Shown piece after piece: positions 1 through 10,900 of a stretch of DNA of 64,000 bases. The notes under the pieces are model-generated. The model made no database searches. It saw nothing but the letters and a program-made list of their open reading frames with translations, and had not been told where the DNA came from. The translations under genes were made by a program, and so were the position numbers. Each line of letters begins with the position of its first letter. The first letter of the stretch is position 1. Origin of the DNA: Rotaria sordida (Eukaryota; Rotifera; Eurotatoria; Philodinida; Philodinidae). The stretch spans positions 1 through 64,000 of the forward strand of contig CAJNOL010001213.1 of assembly GCA_905250125.1 (NCBI GenBank), read 5' to 3'.

Positions 1-149
1 AGTGACGAAAAAAAGGCAAGGAGTGAAGTGAAAAATTTAAAACCAAAATATACACATATTTTTTTACATGTGTTGTCAAGTTGTAGCCTAGTTTGCTTCC
101 AGGCGTTTCATAACCTCTGAAGAAATGTAATTCATTATACATACGGTTT

Positions 150-603
150 CGACTTGTCATGAGTTGAGCTTTATAATACATGTATTAACTCCCTTCTTAA
201 TTACCCTCCATCTACGAGATAGTGGCTACATGATCAATTGTATCCCTTTGTATGTGTAATTCGTGAAGTTCTTATGAAACTTTGGAAACATATTTAATTC
301 GCCAGAGGACTTCTTCATCAATTAATATCACACAGCAATTCCAAAAAATCTCTCTTGGCTACGAGTAGAAAAAATTTTGTTTCAAAATTTTCGATTTTTT
401 TCATTTTTTCAAAATTATAGATTTTGTAGACCCGATATTTCAGTAACGAAGCAATGAAGAGAAATGATCTTTTTACCAATCGATAGTTCATGAAGTTTGA
501 TACAAAAAAGGTTCTTATCGTTTTTGAATCCAATGCTTCCTTTAGTTTCTGCAATCATTCTACAAATGGTCACTCCAGTGACCAACGGGGGGTAAAGGGT
601 TAA
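150..603 (+). mobile_element. Partial copy of a piggyBac-like non-autonomous element (right end)
   Basis: This stretch is a direct, roughly 80 percent similar copy of 3838-4290, the right part of the element in the STRAD intron. Its right end reads GGTAAAGGG followed by TTAA (600-603), the same end as the intronic copy. TTAA flanks with CCC/GGG element ends are the hallmark of piggyBac insertions. The left end is not visible and probably lies beyond the window start. It contains no coding sequence I can recognise; the small ORFs here are chance. Confidence 0.6.
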
Positions 604-1282
604 CACTCGGAGAAACGATACGTCGGAAATTATTAAAGACTCTCTTTATTTAATAAATTTCTCGAAAAATTCGAACTTTAATTAGTATATTTACATCAAA
701 ATATGTCTAATTTTCAGGATTTTGAGCTCAAATACTAAAACAATAGAAGACTTCGGATTTTCTATTGTGGAAAGAGGTTTAGCATATTCTACCTTAATCC
801 AAACCATAAAAAAATCTTTTTATACTCTATTTTGCAGACCAAATTTTGCTTCACAACATGCTCAACTCATTTGACTTTTTGCCAATTACTACAGAAGATT
901 AAATTTAAATGCTGTGTAACATAAAGAGTAACTATCAGGCCACTGGTTTATATCCCGACCCAAGTGGTTCGAACATTGTTTAGGCTCGGCCGAGGCGGGC
1001 GGTCCGTTTCGAGAACTATTCGAAAAATGTGCATAGTTTATTAGAAAAATTAAATTCTCTATAATAACAGAACGTTAAAACTACCTGAAAATATCATTCA
1101 AAGAACTGACAGAAAACTATTTTTGATTTATTAAAAGATATTTGCTTACAATGAATCAATTATAAATCAGAGAAAAATTTTGAATATGTATAAATGAAAA
1201 GAATATAAAATTTTCATTTTCTCTAATGATTAATATAGACGGTCAAAAATGTTTTACCTAAGGATTAAATGAAATTTTATTT
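604..1282. other. Intergenic DNA downstream of STRAD
   Basis: No gene is recognisable here. The stretch may hold the STRAD 3' UTR or an unidentified last exon. Acceptor-like sites on the minus strand (near 1272, 1083 and 1062) were tested as starts of a further STRAD exon. The first two run straight into a stop in the required phase, and the third gives only about 15 residues unlike the family. Confidence 0.4.
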
Positions 1283-4200
1283 TTACCTTGATTCAAGTTG
1301 TGTAGCTACACAACATTTAACAAATGAATGAAATTCTTTTGTATATCGTCGTTTTTTTAATTCTTCAACATATAAACTAGAATTATCATCACTAAGAGCA
1401 ATCACTATAGAAAATTTACACAAAAAAGAAAATACATATATATGCATAAGTCTATAATAAAAATTAAGTAATTCGAGAACATACTTTCATCTGTTAATTG
1501 AGTTTGATCAAGTAAAATGGGTTCTGAACCTTGCATTTTAGCATATAACATCTAAAACAAAAAAAAAGACTTGTTTCTGATGTAAAGATGTACGGGACAA
1601 GTTTTAGCTCCTGTCACAAAAGCACATGAGATTCAATAGAGCTATGGACTAGGGATGTACAGTGTTAGTGTAAATACTGACGGTAAGTCATCAACGCAGC
1701 GTCCAATGGGTAGGTTCACATCCGGATCTGTAAGAGTCCGTAACTTCCTACTACTGAGACACTGGTATTCGCGTTCGCTGCAACATAGAGACACTATCCT
1801 TTTTGGTAGCAATCTGTTTCGGTGCTTCAGCAAACATTGATGTCAGTATGAATTAACTACACATCCCTAACTATGACCAAAACTGCAAAGACTTGATTCC
1901 GTACATCTTTACTCTAACATATATTTGCTTGAATTACTAGTAATAGAAGAATAATTAAGTTCTATTATTTATACTTACACTTAAATTTCCAAAAGGCATA
2001 TCAATATAAGTATTACTACCATTAGCAAGTTCACATGCAACAGTACCCAAACTATAAACATCACTTTTAAAATTATATCCATCTGCATTCTAAATAGAAA
2101 TTTATTTTATATTTGAATTATAAAATAAAAATTCAACTAACTTGATAAATAATTTCTGGTGCTAAATATAATATTTCATCTTTAAGATCATCTGTATAAT
2201 CATATATATGACGTCTTAATTTTCCATCAAATGGTGATATCATGGATACACAATGAGAAAAATTATCTAATAAAACATGTCCATCATCACAAATATAAAT
2301 ATGTTTTGAAGTAATAGCACTAGAATATTAAAAATTGGCTTTTTTTTTCTTTTTTAATCATTTATCGAATATTAATGTAGACTTACCGATGTACAATATG
2401 TCTATCTTGTAAATAACGAAGAGCTTGTAATAATTGCCACATAATATGAGCAATTAATGGTTCACGTATACCAAAAGGATGAGCACGTAATAGATCAGCA
2501 CAAGAGCCTAGATTAAATATAATATAATATTCTTTCATATTGATCAAGAATATGAATTTAAAATTGAATTTTTAGATTATTTATAATTATTAAAAAGAAA
2601 AAGTTCAACATTTTTGATAATTAACTATAGAGATAAAATGCATATATAAACTCTCGATATTATTCAATCAATCCTATGATTGTTGACAAACTTCAAAAGA
2701 TATTTCTCCATCTAACATCTCAACTTTTAACCCTTTACCCCCACAGCAGTTTCAGAAGAGCCACCGATAATATAACTATACGAATAGAGTACTAGCATGT
2801 CTAGTATGACAATTATGTGATCTGATTCACCGAATGTCTATCTCTTTGTGTAGGACCATTTAAGGCTCCCTCCCCTCCTCAAAAATTGATCTCAGCCCAG
2901 GAACATTCAAACAGGCTGATATTTGGAGGGTATGTTGGGCCTATGATAGAATGCATGTGATAAAAGTTTCAGCCTTCTATCATGACGTATAATGGAGATA
3001 CAGACCGAATAAGAGTCAAAAAATGGCTTATCGCATCTTCAAAAGTTCTCAGTGGCTCTTCAATATATATACTTGATTTTTTTTTTGTTTGAAAGAGTAT
3101 GTCCGGATGCAGTGTCTATGAGGGCCTTTTTTTTAATCTTATCTTTTAAGGGGAAAAGGACTCTGACAAGTTCGGTTACTAAAAAAACTTTCAAAAATGA
3201 CGCTCTAATTAAGAAGGGACTTTTCAATATAATAAAAGCAAAGCCTATGTCAAAAAAAGGGCTCTCATAGGCACTGCAGTTTTTGATTCTCTTTCAAACA
3301 AAAAAAAAAGATATTCGACTTTATATCGTATTGTAGTTGACTTTCGCTGGAGATGCGTCGTGCAACCACCATTTTGAGAAAAACGCAAAAAAATTTTTTT
3401 GATGGGAAAAAGACGTTTTCCTACAAAATCCTCTTTTTTTAAAAAAAATAGGTATGTGATGACGACAATACACTTTTTTGCGAAAATCCATTTTTTCGAA
3501 GGACCAAACCTCAAAATTATGTTGATTCTTAATGTTCAGGCCTCATAGTATTCAGCTATGCCTTTCTCTCAGATTTCGTTTTTCTGACGAAGTTTGACAT
3601 TTTTTTAGGGGGGGGGGGGGAGCGCTTAATTGGTCGATTAACCGTGTGATGGAGTAAGGGGATGAAACGACATATTAAGCGTTGATTTGTTTTTCTCTGA
3701 CCACATTATTGAATGAGCAAAAGTAACATTTCTCCTATCCTATTGGAATAATGAAAAACCGAGGGAATAAACCAATAAAAATTAACGTCGAAAAAATACG
3801 TATACTTTTAGCACATTTTCTTAAATAGGCATCTACCTTCTCATGAGTTGAGGTTTATAATACATATATTACCATTTCTCTTAAATGCCCCAAAGATGCC
3901 TCATAATGGTTTCTTGGTCACTTATGTGCATTAGTATGTGCAATTGGCCAACTTATTGTGATGTATTCGGAACATATCTAACTTACTAATAGATACTTTC
4001 ATCAATTTATATCACATGAAAATTCCGAAAGATCTTTGTTTAGTGTAAGTAGAGAACGATTTGTTTCGAAAAATTCGATTATTTTTCATTTTTTTCAAAA
4101 TTATTGATTTTTGTTGGCCCAATATTTCAAAGATGAAGTGATGAAAAAATTATTCTTTTTACTAATTGATAGTTCATAAAGTTCACTATAAAAAATGTTC

Positions 4201-4805
4201 TTATCGTTTTAAAATTCCATGCTTTCTTTATTTTCTGCAATCATTCTACAAAATGGCAATTCCAATTGCCAATGGAATGTAAAGGGTTAATCATCTAGAT
4301 AGAATCTATATTGATGAAATGATTCGTTTTAAAATCTGAATAATCAATTACAAAAATTCAATATGTTAAACATTAAATATTCTTAATAAATTTATTTAAT
4401 AACATACCAAACGAAGCATATGGTTTCACAAGATGAAGTTTTGTATCAATAAGAAAACAATCTCGAAGTGACATTAAATTATAATGATTTAATTGTTTAT
4501 ACCATAATATATCTTGCTACAAAAAAAAAAAGAAATTCAATATCTTTGTTTTATTTTCTTTTACTACATACAATAAATTCACTAAGATTCGTCATTTTTT
4601 CTAGATCTACTATTTTTAAAGCATATTTTGTTTTATTTTTATCTTTATTATCATATACTAAATAAGCTAGAGAACCTTGACATTCATCAATATTTGAATT
4701 CGAATATTCTTAAAAAAAAAACAATTCGAAATTCTTAATCTATAAAATCTTTTCCTTACTTAATGTATCAATAATTCGATATGTTAAATAATAATCGTTC
4801 GACAT
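1283..4805 (-). CDS. STRAD: STRAD-type pseudokinase (LKB1 adaptor), 8 exons
   Basis: STE20-related adaptor: a catalytically dead kinase which, with MO25, binds and activates the kinase LKB1 in the cytoplasm. Exons run 4760-4805, 4572-4708, 4408-4516, 2387-2507, 2142-2319, 1979-2089, 1485-1551 and 1283-1404, with all phases consistent, giving about 296 residues. The family is recognised from KSDVYSLGTVACELANG, from MLYAKMQGSEPILLD and from a SMIS segment after the DFG position, all as in animal STRADs. It is a pseudokinase: HRD is HRA (HIVHRAITS) and DFG is DNF, although a lysine remains in YALKIVDL. ATG 4803-4805 is the first in frame and lies 10 nt after an acceptor-like TTTGTAG. The 1.9-kb intron 3 and 427-nt intron 6 carry mobile elements. 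The C terminus is odd: reading stops just after QLESR, where relatives continue with a helix and a WEF motif that binds MO25. That stop follows a donor-like GTAAAA, so a last exon may be missed. Confidence 0.85.
1582..1912. mobile_element. Small TIR element with a nested hAT-like element, in STRAD intron 6
   Basis: The outer termini match as inverted repeats: GTAAAGATGTACGG at 1582 and its complement ending at 1912. Inside lies a second pair, TAGGGATGTAC at 1650 and its complement ending near 1869. The inner pair resembles hAT termini (TAGGG...). Flanks ctatggac and ctatgacc could be a decayed 8-bp target duplication. It fills most of the only other enlarged STRAD intron. No transposase is encoded. 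Confidence 0.5.
2731..4286 (+). mobile_element. piggyBac-like non-autonomous element in STRAD intron 3
   Basis: The element begins CCCTTTACC directly after TTAA (2727-2730) and ends GTAAAGGG directly before TTAA (4287-4290). The termini are inverted repeats and the TTAA flanks fit piggyBac target choice. Its right third matches 150-603 in direct orientation. It carries no transposase and contains a nested copy of the foldback family with a G run (about 2870-3660). It makes up nearly all of the 1.9-kb intron. Confidence 0.65.
2870..3660. repeat. Foldback repeat family A, copy 1 (nested)
   Basis: The left part has the family signature, a segment reading TCAGCCCAGGAACATTC followed by a hairpin. 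Arm one starts at GTTTGAAAGAG (about 3087); arm two ends in CTCTTTCAAAC (about 3300). A 12-nt G run sits at 3608-3620. Related copies lie at about 16400-17240 and 31580-32290, with partial copies at about 25985-26160 and 41520-41770. The small ORFs in the arms are by-products of the hairpin. Confidence 0.6.
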
Positions 4806-4857
4806 TATTTCTAATCTACAAAAAAACAAAAAAAAAGAAAATTCAAAAAAATAAAAT
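4806..4857 (-). promoter_or_regulatory. 52-nt NUBP2-STRAD spacer with trans-splice-like acceptor
   Basis: On the transcribed (minus) strand the stop of NUBP2 is followed by a T-rich stretch ending TTTTTTTGTAG, then ten bases, then the STRAD ATG. This is the layout of an intron 3' end, yet nothing upstream in this spacer could act as its donor. Bdelloid rotifers are known to add a spliced leader in trans, so this is best read as an operon-internal acceptor. No room is left for a normal promoter. Confidence 0.55.
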
Positions 4858-7711
4858 TTATTCCCAATGATTAAGTATATGATCAAGTATATTTTTAAAT
4901 AATTTCATTGTTTCAGTTTCTAATATAGTTTCTAAACCATGTTCAACTTGTTGAATACCTTGATCAAGTATTACATTTAATTTATTATCAATAGGTAATC
5001 TACCTAAAAATGGTATCGAATATTGTTCAGCTAATAAAATTCCACCACCTTGTGCAAATATATTTGTACATTCACTACAATATGGACATACATAACCACT
5101 CATATTTTCAATTAAACCAATTATTTGAAATGAAGTTTTTTGACAAAATGTTATTTCACGTCGTACATCATTTATTGATAACATTTGTGGTGTTGTTACA
5201 AGAATTGCACGTAAAAAATCTTTTGCATGTATTTGTTGTTTAAGTATAGTCATAACTGCTATATGTTCATCGGATGTACCTGGTGGTGTATCAATAATAA
5301 GATAATCAAGTTCACCCCAGTTAACACCTATTAATAAACGTTGAATCATTGCAGTTTTTCTTGGTCCACGCCAAATAATTGCATCATTTGAATTATCTAA
5401 TAATAATGCCATTGACATTAATTTAAATCTTGAAGTATCATTTGATGATGAAAAGATATCAATTGGTGTCATACCTAATTTAAAGATAATTAGAAACATT
5501 TTCTGAAGAAAAATATATTAACTCGAGATTTTGTCACTTCCAATATCACAAATCATTGGTTACGTTTTCATAGCGACCGAGGACAACAGACGTCAGACTT
5601 CTTTAGCAACGGAAAAAAGGTACTGAACCCTAGTTGAAACTCCCTAGAGGAATTCCTGTCGTGAACCCATGGAGGAGTTAATCCAGAAGCTACCATTGAA
5701 ATTCTCTGAAAAATTCAAATTTATGCAAATTTTATAGGGGATCCTGAGATATGCAACTTCTCCGGGGACTCATAACAGAGATTTCGCATTTTTCAGGGAA
5801 CTCTCCGGTGATTGCGTTGGGGAGAGTCGACTAGGGAATGACTTTACTGACATGATTTACAAGGAAACGTTTTCAACTGATCAATCGCTTTCTCAACAAA
5901 AGCTATCTGGTGATAAGTTATTGACTATGCTGATTTTCTAGACTAGTAAACATTTCTCTAAAATACTTTTGGATTTACTCATGACCTTAACTGATCCACG
6001 CCGTTTTCAATAATATTTTGTTCATATATCGGGGAGAGTATTTTAAGAAAAATGTGCTCATAGACCTTCCTTCATAGGCTATGACCATTTTTCCATCTAG
6101 TATAAGGTATATAGGAAAAAATTGAAGAGCAGAACTTTTTAAAAACTTGTCTTACAAATTATAGAATCCTGAAAGATTGACTTTATTAAAAATTGAATAT
6201 CTCTAAAAGGAAATATTTTTTTCCACTAAAACTTTTCGAATGTTCTAATGATCACAAGAGCTACATATGACCAAAATTTTAGATTCCTTCAATTTTTCCC
6301 TATATACCTTGTACTAGGCAGAAAAATGGTCATAACCTTCGAAAGAAGGTCCATGGACACACTTTTCTTAGTCCTCGACATATACACAAAATATCATTGA
6401 AAACGATGTGGATCACTTGGAAACATTTCTTCGTCAGATTATAGAGCATATCGAGTTGTTTATAAGTCAATAATCTATTGTGTTTTGTAAAAATGAGTTT
6501 TAAAGCAAAATCATACTATCTTGAAGATTTAAACATCTATCTGTTGTATGAATTAAAATGACTGTACTTTCTGCGAAAACAACGATAGTCTAGAAAATCA
6601 GTATATGAAAATATAAGGAAATTTCTCAGGGCCCATGATTTAGGGGTGCACCAGTGCCAGTAACTGGGTCCCAGTCCGACTGGACACCCCGTCACGACTG
6701 GGTACTTAGTCATTTGACGTTTATTCCGCTAATCAATCAGTACTTTCCTCTTTTCTAAGGGTGTGGATGTGGATATGGGTTTGATGTTGGTATGGGTGTC
6801 GTTATTGTCATTCTAACCATTCCCACGTCCAAACAACATCCACTCCCACATCCATCGAAACAACATCCACACCCACACCCTGAAGACATGAAATTTATTT
6901 ATAGTATTCTAAATTATAACGATTGATATATAGATATATGTGATTAGCCAATGGATTCAGTGTTATAGTTTATATCAGTACTTCAACAGCCTAAGAATCA
7001 CTGTATCACAATATACTAAAAAAGAAGAAAGTACTACTCGACTAATGGAGTAAAGATCAAAGGACTCAGTACCCAGTCCGACTGAATACCCAGTTCACCA
7101 GTCAGGACTGGGACTGGTGCATCCCCACTCATGGCTATATTCAGACTCAACATGATTGATGATCTGTAATTCAGAAAGTGATTGTTCTAATATACTTTTC
7201 TGAGCTTTAAACAGACTAAAAATTTCTGTTGAATATGTCAACGAATATATTGAACTTGTTATAATCGTTATATGATCAATTATATTTACACTTAAGTGCA
7301 AAAAAAGAAAACAGAACTTTATACTTTTTTGTCAATAAGATAATAAAAATAACTTAACTGTATATCTTTATTTCGAAAAACAATTTCAAATAGATTGTAC
7401 TGACAAACTTTTTATAATACCTTCTGTTGTTTCATAAACAACATTCGATTTAGAATTTTTATCAACACCAAACATTCTCGGAATGGACGGTCCACATAAA
7501 TCAACATCAAGTAAACCAACTCGAAGATTACGTGAATAAAGTGATAAAGCAAGTTGTGTAGCTACAGTTGATTTACCTAGAATTAAAAACAAAAAAAAAA
7601 TATGCACAATTATTTTATTCAAAAAAAAGAAATAAATTTCAAATACTAACCAACTCCTCCTTTGCCTGATAAAACCGCAATAACTCGTTTAACATTATCT
7701 AAACCTGACAT
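4858..7711 (-). CDS. NUBP2: NUBP2-like Mrp/NBP35 family Fe-S assembly NTPase, 3 exons
   Basis: Cytosolic iron-sulphur scaffold NTPase (Cfd1/NUBP2), which pairs with NUBP1 to build and hand on 4Fe-4S clusters. Exons are 7651-7711, about 7409-7576 and 4858-5474, about 281 residues against 271 in human. Exon 1 starts [19 protein letters not shown] and the P-loop GKGGVGKST spans the first junction. [31 protein letters not shown] and VTTPQ follow. The bridging cysteines are in CPYCSEC near residue 200; the short N terminus without four cysteines marks NUBP2 rather than NUBP1. The second junction is uncertain: donor at 7408 with acceptor at 5475 gives the best length, but donor 7400 with acceptor near 5501 also keeps frame and adds about 11 residues. 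The intron between them is 1.9 kb and full of repeats. The ATG lies 2 nt after an acceptor-like TTTATAG. Confidence 0.9.
5880..6610. repeat. Long inverted repeat in NUBP2 intron 2
   Basis: The left arm (about 5925-6140) and right arm (about 6280-6610) are imperfect complements. Matching anchors are CTGATTTTCTAGACTA near 5932 with its complement near 6590, and AGGTATATAGGAAAAA near 6105 with its complement near 6295. The loop is about 140 nt. No coding capacity was seen. In the NUBP2 pre-mRNA it would fold into a long hairpin. Confidence 0.6.
6641..7128. mobile_element. hAT-like MITE in NUBP2 intron 2
   Basis: The left end TAGGGGTGCACCAG (6641) and right end, reading GTGGGGATGCACCAG on the other strand and ending near 7128, form long imperfect inverted repeats rich in CAGTC/GACTG motifs. 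A second inverted pair of GT-rich sequence (GGGTGTGGATGTGGAT and complement) lies inside at about 6768-6885. The end sequence is hAT-like, but no convincing 8-bp target duplication remains. Confidence 0.5.
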
Positions 7712-7942
7712 ATCTATAAATCGAAACAAATTTCATCTTTCAAATGTCATAACCACATATATAAGAAAGAAAAAAAGAAGAAATAACATAATAAGTATGT
7801 ATGTTCATTATTTTCTTTTTTTTTACAACACACATACGGTAATAAATATAAACAAGACACATAAGCGCATATACAGAGGAAAAAAGACAAAAAAAAAATA
7901 TATATATATATACTGTCAAACATTTATTTATTTATTTTTTTT
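7712..7942 (-). promoter_or_regulatory. 231-nt UBR5-NUBP2 spacer
   Basis: Directly after the UBR5 stop the minus strand reads AATAAATAAATAAATG, which holds overlapping AATAAA polyadenylation signals. A T- and TA-rich stretch follows, and just before the NUBP2 ATG comes an acceptor-like TTTCGATTTATAG. It is the longest spacer of the cluster and the one most able to hold a promoter of its own. Confidence 0.45.
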
Positions 7943-10900
7943 TTACACAAAACCGAATATTTTCGTTTTAATAGCATACTGTAATTTTAATTTTAAGATT
8001 GTCTTTGATGAATATAATGGAACATATAAACGACTAATACATGTATTTGCTGTTGGTAAATGTTGATCATCAGCTGGTCGAATGGTAACAGATGGTTGAG
8101 GTTGAAATCCACCTTCTGATGCTGGTAATGTAGGACTACCCGTCCAAAAATAAACCTATTGTTTAAAAAAAAATAAAATAAAATTTGATTAGAAAATTCT
8201 TTTGTATTCTTACTAAATCTTGTCTTTCAATAGGATTAAATTTTTCTAAAACAGACCAAAACCATTTTTTAAATTGATTTATACGTTCATTTATTTCACC
8301 TAAAACAAAACATAAAATAGATTATAGAAATTATTATTATTTTTTTTTGTATGTACATACCACTTTCATCATTAAATGTTGTATATGTCATTAAAGTTGT
8401 TATATTTATATTAGTTGTACCATTAAGAAGTAAACGAAAATCTTCAGGACTTAAATAATCAAGTGATGTTGATGGTAGAACATCAAATACACCCAAACGT
8501 AAATGCTTTAAATAAAAAATAAAGATTAATTTTTGTTTTTTTTATTATATATTTTATATTGTTACCCGAAGAGATTGTTCAACAAGATGAATCATTCGAA
8601 ATTCAGCATAACGTTTAATAAATTCATATAGATTAGAATATGTTACATCTTTTAATGAACCATTAGGTATTAGATCATAAGTTTCACCTCCCTATAATAG
8701 AAAAAAAAAACAAAAAAAAATTTTGTGAATTTTTTTTGTACTAGAATTGATTAAAATTTTCAATACAATAAATTTCTAATGAAAGATTATTTGAAGTCCT
8801 TCTTGTTGACTTAATAATTCAACTATTATAATATCAAGATAGTATACGAAATTTTATTCTAATAAAGAAGGAAGGATACTAGGACATTTTCGATTGGTGT
8901 AAACCATCGCCTATAAAAATTAAATCTAGGTTACTTATCTAACCGACAGGTTCCTCCACCTATGTATTATTATCATTCAACTAACAAGAAAAACTTTTCT
9001 CATTGATTTTTGAGTCGAAACTATGCACATTATGTAGACCCTAGTGAACTATGAATAGCCTGAAATGAGTTCGGAATATTAGCTTATTGCTACGGAGATA
9101 CCGTATTTTTTAAGCCCATGATGTAGTCGTCCTTGAAAAAATTCATTTTTGAATTGCGACTTGAAACTTTGCACTACGCTATATCCACTATTTGAGTTCA
9201 TATTAATTTACACGGAGGTCTTGGTAAGACTAGAAAAAATTCTAAAAGGTCTCGTGTCCATCCGTCTCTACAGTCAAGTTATGACCGTTTGCTACAAAAA
9301 TTGAGTTTACTTGAAAATTAAATATTAATACAAGAATTTAAATATTATTTTTGTTTAACTTCAATAATTATTCTAATAAAAATCTAACCTCTTTTTCTGT
9401 AACAGTCATTGAAAATGTTAAATGTAAATCATTAATATATTGTGATCCATTTTTTTCTGCATCATATGCAGTTCGACGTAAATTTTCATACATCATTGAA
9501 TCAAAAAAAGCTAAATCATGCCAACGTATTGATCGATTTAAAATATATTTTATTACATGACGACATAATGGTAATGGAAATAATTCATTTTGTAATAAAC
9601 ATAAACCAATTAATCTAAAATTAGAAAAAAAAAGAAAAAAAAATTAAAAAATATTATTGTTTTGTTTACCTTCCAACATTTCGATAAGCAGTTAAACGTT
9701 CAGGAGTATATTTTCCTGGTCTTGGTGCATAAACACCTTTTTTATCTGGTTGCCAAAATAATGGTGTATATTCATTTAATTGTTTATCATATGTAAAATT
9801 ATTATTTAATAAACGTTCATTTGTTATTGATAAATCATTTTGTTGTATATCACGTGTATTAGATGATGATGTTAAAATATTCATAGCATCATCAATTCGA
9901 TTTCTTAAATCTTCATCAATATTAATTATACGTTGTAATTGTAATGTTGGTAAACCTTCTAATAACATTCCAGTAATTTTTTCAGCATGAAATGGTTGAA
10001 TAGCTGCAACTTTTGGATATATACTAAGACCTAATTTTATTTTATTTGGTGTCCAATGTTCAATTATAGATGATTCAGAATTATTTGTTGTTGTTGTTGT
10101 TGATTCTGATGGTAAATTTAATTTAAATGGACGTGCTTCTGATGAAAGAAGTATTGATGATGAACGTCGATCACTACGTAAATATGTTGCTAATGCTGTA
10201 CGTCGTTCACGAGTTAAACGTTGTTGTTGAGATTGAGAAGATGATAAAGAACCGGAAAGTGTTTGAGTTGTAGATGATGTACTCAATTCAAGATTAGGTA
10301 ATTTTTCTTCAGATAAAATAGCCTAAACATAATCAATTAGAAGTATAAAAATAAATGAAAAGAAATTCATTTAAATATTTGATATTAAAGGCAAGAATTA
10401 AATCTTCAAGACTATGAATTTCTTTTGGTATGATTTCAATAGGTTTACGAATGTTACGCAGAGGACGGGATATGGGTGTGACTGTAAAAATCCATTCAAT
10501 TGAAAATTTTCATGAATTGCCTAATTCGAGTTCGAATATAAATGGACATCTCACTATCGATTATTACTTCGAAAATAAATGACAAAAAAAAGGTTTCCTT
10601 GTTCAAATAGTAAAAGATAAATTTTATATAAATTTGAAGGTACACCTTTGTAGAGACAGCAAATAAAGCATAATATTTCAAGTGACGCCAACACGACACC
10701 ACTTACCAGAGATATCAATCGCGACTGAAAATCTGTCGCGATGGTTTTTGTAGAAAAAATGGCGAAAACATCTTTTACCCGCGTAACACACCTTTTATCT
10801 CAATGTCGCGATCCATTCACAGTGATCGGATTAGTTCCAATTCGAATTATATTTGCAATGTGCATCAGTCTATATGTTTCGGTTTTTCTTGTTGTATTAA

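Noticed and set aside
5010-5243. Plus-strand ORF of 77 codons
   Set aside because: Antisense shadow of NUBP2 exon 3.
10381-10490. Extra UBR5 exon coding for [12 protein letters not shown]...
   Set aside because: The flanking exons join directly in phase 0 (ASIAE then [12 protein letters not shown]), as in vertebrate UBR5; the segment is in the wrong phase and has no donor.
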